Source of the DNA: Mycobacterium sp. AT1 | Lineage (GTDB): Bacteria > Actinomycetota > Actinomycetes > Mycobacteriales > Mycobacteriaceae | Reading direction: 5' to 3' | Length of the DNA stretch: 37,394 bases | NCBI RefSeq assembly: GCF_002043095.1 | Contig: NZ_MVOC01000053.1 | Span: 1 to 37,394, forward strand | Shown: positions 32,095 to 37,394 of the stretch, piece after piece | Layout: each line of letters begins with the position of its first letter | How positions within the stretch are numbered: the stretch's first letter is position 1 | The notes under the pieces: generated by a model | The model's input: only the letters and a program-made list of their open reading frames with translations | Told to the model about the DNA's origin: nothing | Databases searched by the model: none | Program-made: the position numbers and the translations under genes

Positions 32095-35000
32095 GTGGAA
32101 TCAGAGCTGGGCAGCTCGGCGGACTTCCCGGCCAGCACCGAGGTGTTGGTGCCGTCGGGGCCCAAGGCGCGCGCGCGGGCCAACATCGCGGCCTTGGAGC
32201 TGGTGACGCGGTTGCAGGCAGCCGAGCGGCCTGCCACCCCGGCCGAGCAGCGCGTCTTGGCGGCGTGGTCGGGGTGGGGGGCGGTCCCGGAGGTCTTCGA
32301 CACCCGCAACGAGGGCTTCGCTCCCGAACGGGACCGTCTGCGCGAGCTTCTGCCCCGTGATCAGTATCGCCAGGCCGAGGCGTCGATCCTCAACGCCCAC
32401 TACACCGATCCGGCGGTCGTCGCCGCGATCTGGGAGGGGTTGCGCCGCGCAGGTTTCCGAGGCGGGCGGGTGCTCGAACCTGGCTGTGGGAGCGGCCACT
32501 TCATCGGGCATGCCCCCGCCGACGCAGTGATGGTCGGCGTCGAGAACGATCCGATCACCGCCGCGATCGCCGCGGCGCTCTATCCCTCGGCGCAGATCCG
32601 CAACGAGGGCTTCGAGACCACCCGGGTCCCGGAGAACAGCTTCGCCGCCACGGTGGGCAACGTGCCGTTCGGCCGGTTCGTGGTCCACGACCCCGCGCAC
32701 AACGCTGCCCGGCACTCGATCCACAACCACTTCATCAACAAGTCGTTGGCCTTGACCGCACCCGGCGGGTACGTCGCGGTCCTCACCAGCCGGTACACGA
32801 TGGATTCGGCCTCGGATGCCGCTCGACGCGACATCGCCGAACGCGGCGAGCTGATCGGGGCGTTGCGGTTGCCGTCGCGTGCGTTCAGCCGGGTGGCGGG
32901 CACCGAGGTGGTGACCGATCTGCTGGTGTTGCGCCGGCGCACTGAGCCGGTCGACCTGCGCGCTGAGCGCCCGCTCTGGCTGGACACCGCTCGCATTGCA
33001 ATCGACGGTGCCGACGCCGACACCGCCGCCCCCATCGCGGTCAACGCGTACTTCCACGAAAACCCGCACCACGTCTTGGGCAGGATGGAGGTTGGTCACG
33101 GTCTGCACGGCAGCCCAAATCTGCGCGTCGAGGGCAGCACGGGCGCTGAGCTCGCCGCCCAGGTGTCGGCCCGCCTGGGCTCGATGGTCGACGCGGCGCT
33201 GACGCGCGGAGCGGGGCTGACCGCCACGGCCGAGGACCTGACGGTGGTGTCCCCGCAGAGCTTCGACCCGGGACTGATCGTGGCCGCCCACCAGGGCGAG
33301 CAGACCGGGTTGTTCACGTTGCGCTACAGCGCCGAGACCCAGCGCATCGAATATTGGTCGGGCCACAGCTGGGAAATCCACGACACCCCCAAGACGCTGA
33401 TCCCCGAGACGCGGGAGTTGATCGCGCTCCGCGACGCCGCCAACAGCCTCATCGTCTCTCAGCGCGACGGGCGTCCCGTCGCCGAACGCGATCAGCTGCG
33501 TGGCCATCTGAATCATCTCTACGACTCCTACGTGCGCCGCCACGGTCCGGTCAACCGGTTCAGCTGGGTACGGCCCAAGGAGGTGACCCAGGAGCGCCAC
33601 GACGAGAAGGTCGCTGCCGAAGAGGCGAAGTGGCGCGCCACGGAAGGGGAACCCGGGCAGCCCTACCGCGGCCCGGTGCCCCCTGAGCTGCTCGCCAAAT
33701 GGGACACCGACGCCTGGAAGACCTCCGCGCCCCACAAGAAGCGACGACACCTCGAAGGCGGCATGCGCCACGATCCCGGCTGGGCGGTGGTGTCCTCGCT
33801 GGAGATCTTCGACGAAGCCACCGGCCAGGCGCGCAAAGCCGAAATCTTCTCCACCGATCTGGTGTCCGCGCGCGTGGAACAGCTCAGCGCCGCCGGCCCG
33901 GAGGAAGCCCTGGCGATGAGCCTGGACCGGGCACGTCGCGTCGACCTGGATTTGATTGCAGGTTTGCTCGACGTCGACACCGCCACGGCTCGCAATCTGT
34001 TGGCCGGCTTGGTCTATCCCGACCTCGACGACCCCGCCGAGCTGGTTCCGGCCACGGTGGCGCTGTCGGGCAACGTGCGACAGAAGCTGGCCGCGGCCCT
34101 CGCGGCGTCGCACACCAACCCGGTCTACGACGACTACGTGGCGGCGCTGCGCGAGGTGATGCCCGTCGACCGCACCGCCGAAGAGATCAGGGTGCGCCCG
34201 GGCGCGCCCTGGATTCCCACCGATGTCGTCGCCCAGTTCGCCACGGAGACCTTCGGCCTCAAGTCGGCCACCGTCGACCACGTCGGCGGTCGTTGGGTGG
34301 TCGACGTACCGTCGTATCACCGTTTCGGCCGTCTCATGACCGAAACGTGGGGCTTGCCACGCAAGGGGTCCGACGCGGTCAGTCTGCTTGAGGCGGTATG
34401 CAATTCGCGCAGCGTCGTCGTCACCGACGACACGGGTGTGCTCGACGTGGAGGCCACCTTCGCCGCGCAGGCGAAGGCAACCAAGATCAGCGAGGAATTC
34501 AGCCGGTGGGTGTTCGCCGACGAAGCCCGCCGTGAACCCCTCGTGGCCGAATACAACCGGCGTTTCAATTCCTTGAGGGCTCCGCGTTACGACGGGTCGC
34601 ACCTGTCGTTGCCGGGGCTGTCGGATCGGTTCGTGCCGCACTTCTATCAGCGCAATGCCGTCGCGAGGATAATCTCCGAGCCCACAACACTTCTCGACCA
34701 TGTCGTCGGTTCTGGGAAGACGGGGACCATGGTCATGGGGGCGATGGAACTCAAGCGGTTGGGACTAGTGCGCCAGCCCTGGATCGTCGTGCCGAATTCG
34801 ATCATCGACCAGGTGGGCCGGGAGGCCAAGCAGTGGTATCCGGCGGCCAACGTCTTGCTCGGATCGGCCGCGACCACCGCCGAGGGCCGGCGCCGTTTGA
34901 TCGCCCAGTCCGCAGCCAGCGACTGGGACATCGTGATCATTCCCGAGTCCGCTTTCACCAAAATCAAAGTCTCAGATCGCATTCGCGCCGATTACATCGA

Positions 35001-37394
35001 CGATCAGCTCGACACGTTGCGTACTCAGCTCGAACAAGCCGACAGCGACCGGTCCAAGAAGGCCATCGAGCGGTCCCTCAAGTCGACGAAGGAACGCCTG
35101 GAGCGCCTGACGGCTCAGGACGCCAAGGACACCGGGCTGAACTTTGAAAATAGCGGTGCAGACTACCTTTTCGTTGACGAGGCCCACTATTACAAGAATC
35201 TGCAGCGTGTCTGCAACATCCCGGAGCTGAACTGCACGAACTCCTCCGAACGCGCCGAGGACCTGGCCCTGAAGCTGCGGGTGTTGCGCGACCGGCGGCG
35301 CGAGGAGGCCAAGGCGGCCGGCATTCCGGCGCACCGCGTCGTCGAGCGGGTCGCCACCCTCGCCACCGGAACCCCGATCGCCAACTCATTGGGCGAATTG
35401 TGGGTCATGCAAACATATTTGCGCCCCGACCTGCTGGAAGCCGCCGGAGTGGCCGACCTCGGGGACTGGGGGGCTGCGTTCACCGCCACGCACACGACGG
35501 TGGAGGTGAACGCCACCGGCACGAAGCTGCGTCCGGTCACGCGAGTCGGCAAGTTCACCAACCTGCCCGAACTGCTGGCACTGTCGTCGGTGTACTCCGA
35601 CGTCGTCACCCGTGACCAGGTGCCAGTCGAGCTGCCGACGCTGATCGGCGGACAACGCCAGACGATCGTGCTGCAACACGACATCGAGGTCGTCGACTTC
35701 ATCGCCGACCTGGGCTACCGGGCCGATCATCTCGACGCCAAGGCACCTCAGCGCGACAACATCCTCAAGATCGCCAACGACGGCCGCAACGCCTCGTTGG
35801 ACCCCCGCCTGGCGCATCTGGACGCGCCGACCGCCAGCCGGGCCGCGGCGGTCGCCGAGGCCATGATGCGGACCTACCGGGCCACCGAGGATCGGGAGTA
35901 CCGCCATCCGCAGACCGGTGAGGTGATGCCCAATCGCGGCAGTCTGCAGGTCGCGTTCTGCGATCGAGGGACGCCGTCGACCGATCCCGAGCAGTTCACC
36001 ATCTACGCCGCGATCAAGGACGAGCTGGTGGCCCGCGGCATGCCGGCAGAGAAGATCCGGTTCGTCCACGAGGCGCGCAAGCCCCACGAGGTGGGTCTGC
36101 TGCGCGATCAATGCATCAACGGCGAGGTCGCCGTGCTGATCGGCAGCACCGAGAAGATGGGCACCGGCTGGAACATTCAGACCCGGCTGGCCGCGCTCGA
36201 TCATGTCGACGTCCCCTGGCGCCCAGCGGATCTGGAGCAACGCGAAGGCCGAATCCTGCGCCAGGGCAACCAGAATCTCGACGGGGTCGAGATCCGCACC
36301 TACGTCACCGAAGGTACCTACGACACCGTCATGTGGCAGAAGGTGCAAGCCAAGTCGCTGTTCATCGATCAGGTACGCCGCAACGAGGTGGGCGACACCG
36401 AGATCGAGGACCTCTCCGGCGGGGACATCGGTGCCGCCGCAGCCGAGACAAAGGCACTGGCCACCGGTGATCCGCGCTATCTACGCCAGGTCGAGCTCGA
36501 CGACCAGGTGCGGCGTCTACAGGCCTTGGAACGCGCCCACCACGAAGCCGTCCGCCGCCGTGACTGGCTGGTCGAAACCCACGAGCGCACCATTCCACGC
36601 AAGGAACGCCAACTCGCCGAATTGGCGCCGATAGCCGCACGGGTGGCCACCCACGCGGCCGCCAAGGAGGCTCCGGCTGTCGTCGTGGGCGGCGTGGCCG
36701 CCACGGACAAGGGCGTCATCTCCGAACGGTTGGCTGGCGCCTGCCGCCGTGCCTTCACCGACGGACGCGACCGAGGCGCCTCGCAGTACAGCCACCTCGG
36801 CGTGACGGTGGACGGGGTGGACGTGCTGGCGGCCCGCGACCTCACCCATGACTCGCTGCTGCTGCGCCTCGCGACGTCCTCGCGCATCACCGAAGTGAAG
36901 AAGGACGACCTGCTGGCCACCACCGCAGAGGCTTCCGGCGCCAAGTCCCGTGGACTTCTCACCCGGGTGGAGAACTTGTACCTGGACCTGCCACGCCTGC
37001 AGGCCACGTTGACCAGCGAGCTGGACCAGGACCGCGCGGAGCTGGCCGACCTGCTGGCCCATCCACCGGCCCCGTTCGAGTTCACCGGCGAACTGACCGA
37101 CCGCCAAGCAGAGTTGGCCACGTTGACTCTGGAGCTGAGGTTGGCCGCCGAAAGCCCCGAAGCCAAGGCCAAAGCCGCAGCGGCGCAGGCACGGATGGCC
37201 CAGCGAGGCCGTGAGCCGGGGTGGTCGCTGCTGCACAATCCGACGCCGTACGTGGTGGAGGAGATGGGGTTCCGCAGCGCGGGCGATCTGCGGGACGCGG
37301 TGCGTCAGAGCGAGCTTCGCGCCGCGGTCGCCGTGGCGGAGCTCCCCGAGCGCCGGTCGTCGACCAGCAAGGAGGACGTGATGGTGTTGCGTGC
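32095..37394 (+). CDS. DarB-like DNA methyltransferase-SF2 helicase fusion, truncated by window end
   Basis: The frame is open from before 31309 to the last base; GTG 32095 is the first start after the 31969 stop of the frame-2 gene and serves as a conservative start, though coding-like residues (including QGSLF) begin near 31970. In this numbering 1766 residues are visible. A class I methyltransferase domain shows VLEPGCGSGHF at about 126 and NVPFGRF at about 189 in place of the NPPY/F motif. A superfamily 2 helicase follows with Walker A HVVGSGKTGT near 870, DEAH at about 1028 and motif VI QREGRILRQGN at about 1382, then a helical C-terminal region. This layout matches the DarB-like and strawberry-notch-type giants of phages and conjugative elements, which protect incoming DNA from restriction. 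No stop is in the window. Confidence 0.85.
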   Translation, partial: MESELGSSADFPASTEVLVPSGPKARARANIAALELVTRLQAAERPATPAEQRVLAAWSGWGAVPEVFDTRNEGFAPERDRLRELLPRDQYRQAEASILNAHYTDPAVVAAIWEGLRRAGFRGGRVLEPGCGSGHFIGHAPADAVMVGVENDPITAAIAAALYPSAQIRNEGFETTRVPENSFAATVGNVPFGRFVVHDPAHNAARHSIHNHFINKSLALTAPGGYVAVLTSRYTMDSASDAARRDIAERGELIGALRLPSRAFSRVAGTEVVTDLLVLRRRTEPVDLRAERPLWLDTARIAIDGADADTAAPIAVNAYFHENPHHVLGRMEVGHGLHGSPNLRVEGSTGAELAAQVSARLGSMVDAALTRGAGLTATAEDLTVVSPQSFDPGLIVAAHQGEQTGLFTLRYSAETQRIEYWSGHSWEIHDTPKTLIPETRELIALRDAANSLIVSQRDGRPVAERDQLRGHLNHLYDSYVRRHGPVNRFSWVRPKEVTQERHDEKVAAEEAKWRATEGEPGQPYRGPVPPELLAKWDTDAWKTSAPHKKRRHLEGGMRHDPGWAVVSSLEIFDEATGQARKAEIFSTDLVSARVEQLSAAGPEEALAMSLDRARRVDLDLIAGLLDVDTATARNLLAGLVYPDLDDPAELVPATVALSGNVRQKLAAALAASHTNPVYDDYVAALREVMPVDRTAEEIRVRPGAPWIPTDVVAQFATETFGLKSATVDHVGGRWVVDVPSYHRFGRLMTETWGLPRKGSDAVSLLEAVCNSRSVVVTDDTGVLDVEATFAAQAKATKISEEFSRWVFADEARREPLVAEYNRRFNSLRAPRYDGSHLSLPGLSDRFVPHFYQRNAVARIISEPTTLLDHVVGSGKTGTMVMGAMELKRLGLVRQPWIVVPNSIIDQVGREAKQWYPAANVLLGSAATTAEGRRRLIAQSAASDWDIVIIPESAFTKIKVSDRIRADYIDDQLDTLRTQLEQADSDRSKKAIERSLKSTKERLERLTAQDAKDTGLNFENSGADYLFVDEAHYYKNLQRVCNIPELNCTNSSERAEDLALKLRVLRDRRREEAKAAGIPAHRVVERVATLATGTPIANSLGELWVMQTYLRPDLLEAAGVADLGDWGAAFTATHTTVEVNATGTKLRPVTRVGKFTNLPELLALSSVYSDVVTRDQVPVELPTLIGGQRQTIVLQHDIEVVDFIADLGYRADHLDAKAPQRDNILKIANDGRNASLDPRLAHLDAPTASRAAAVAEAMMRTYRATEDREYRHPQTGEVMPNRGSLQVAFCDRGTPSTDPEQFTIYAAIKDELVARGMPAEKIRFVHEARKPHEVGLLRDQCINGEVAVLIGSTEKMGTGWNIQTRLAALDHVDVPWRPADLEQREGRILRQGNQNLDGVEIRTYVTEGTYDTVMWQKVQAKSLFIDQVRRNEVGDTEIEDLSGGDIGAAAAETKALATGDPRYLRQVELDDQVRRLQALERAHHEAVRRRDWLVETHERTIPRKERQLAELAPIAARVATHAAAKEAPAVVVGGVAATDKGVISERLAGACRRAFTDGRDRGASQYSHLGVTVDGVDVLAARDLTHDSLLLRLATSSRITEVKKDDLLATTAEASGAKSRGLLTRVENLYLDLPRLQATLTSELDQDRAELADLLAHPPAPFEFTGELTDRQAELATLTLELRLAAESPEAKAKAAAAQARMAQRGREPGWSLLHNPTPYVVEEMGFRSAGDLRDAVRQSELRAAVAVAELPERRSSTSKEDVMVLR

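Noticed and set aside
32101..34701. Long open frame of 866 codons on the - strand opposite the helicase
   Set aside because: It is antisense to clear methyltransferase and helicase motifs, its translation is His/Arg/Gly-rich without any domain, and long antisense frames are common in GC-rich DNA.

Overview
This window looks like a segment of a mycobacterial conjugative plasmid, or an integrated relative of one. It is GC-rich, uses GTG starts and 4-base ATGA/GTGA gene overlaps freely, and carries mycobacteria-specific families (PE, PPE, WXG100/Esx, EspG, Ecc components, mycosin). It also holds a type IV secretion (T4SS) conjugation module. The combination of a type VII system (T7SS/ESX) and a T4SS on one element is the hallmark of the pRAW-type plasmids of slow-growing mycobacteria. 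I inferred this from gene content and order; no database comparison was made.

Layout. (1) Positions 1-404 hold the C-terminal part of an NlpC/P60 peptidoglycan hydrolase on the + strand. (2) Positions 582-18376 hold a complete ESX cluster on the + strand: eccB, eccC (one polypeptide), PE, PPE, two WXG100 genes, espG, an EspI/MinD-like ATPase, eccD, mycP, eccE, eccA. Apart from the EspI-like gene, the order matches chromosomal ESX-5. The PPE protein carries an SVP motif, MycP is long with a proline-rich insertion, and EccC is unsplit, all of which also recall ESX-5. (3) Positions 18430-19236 hold a RibD-like zinc deaminase with an unrecognised C-terminal domain, at the junction of the two secretion modules. 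(4) Positions 19302-27327 on the - strand form a tightly overlapping T4SS operon. In transcription order it encodes a 45-aa ORF, a repeat-rich single-pass membrane protein, a TcpC/VirB8-like protein, a VirB2-like small membrane protein, a VirB4 ATPase, a VirB6/TrbL-like polytopic protein and a 90-aa protein. (5) A divergent promoter region of about 100 bp holds a candidate dyad operator. (6) Positions 27427-31969 on the + strand hold an HTH regulator, a three-helix membrane protein, a soluble VirD4/TraG-type coupling ATPase, a winged-helix-like protein and several small genes, mostly overlapping. (7) From about 32 kb to the end of the window runs a DarB-like methyltransferase-helicase giant, cut off by the window edge.

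How it fits together. The T4SS (VirB4, VirB6-like, TcpC, VirB2-like, VirD4) would drive DNA transfer, and the ESX system would export PE/PPE/Esx substrates and act at the mycobacterial envelope. In pRAW-type plasmids both systems are reported to be needed for conjugation. The NlpC/P60 protein could open peptidoglycan locally. The DarB-like protein and the deaminase look like establishment or host-interaction functions. No relaxase, oriT, replication or partition gene was recognised, so these probably lie outside the window.

The least ordinary points are a frame-1/frame-2/frame-1 coding pattern at 31309-32095 flanked by two sliding-clamp-like motifs; an apparently split coupling protein; a 45-aa ORF opening the T4SS operon; an ESX-5-like layout with an inserted EspI-type ATPase; and the deaminase cargo gene.
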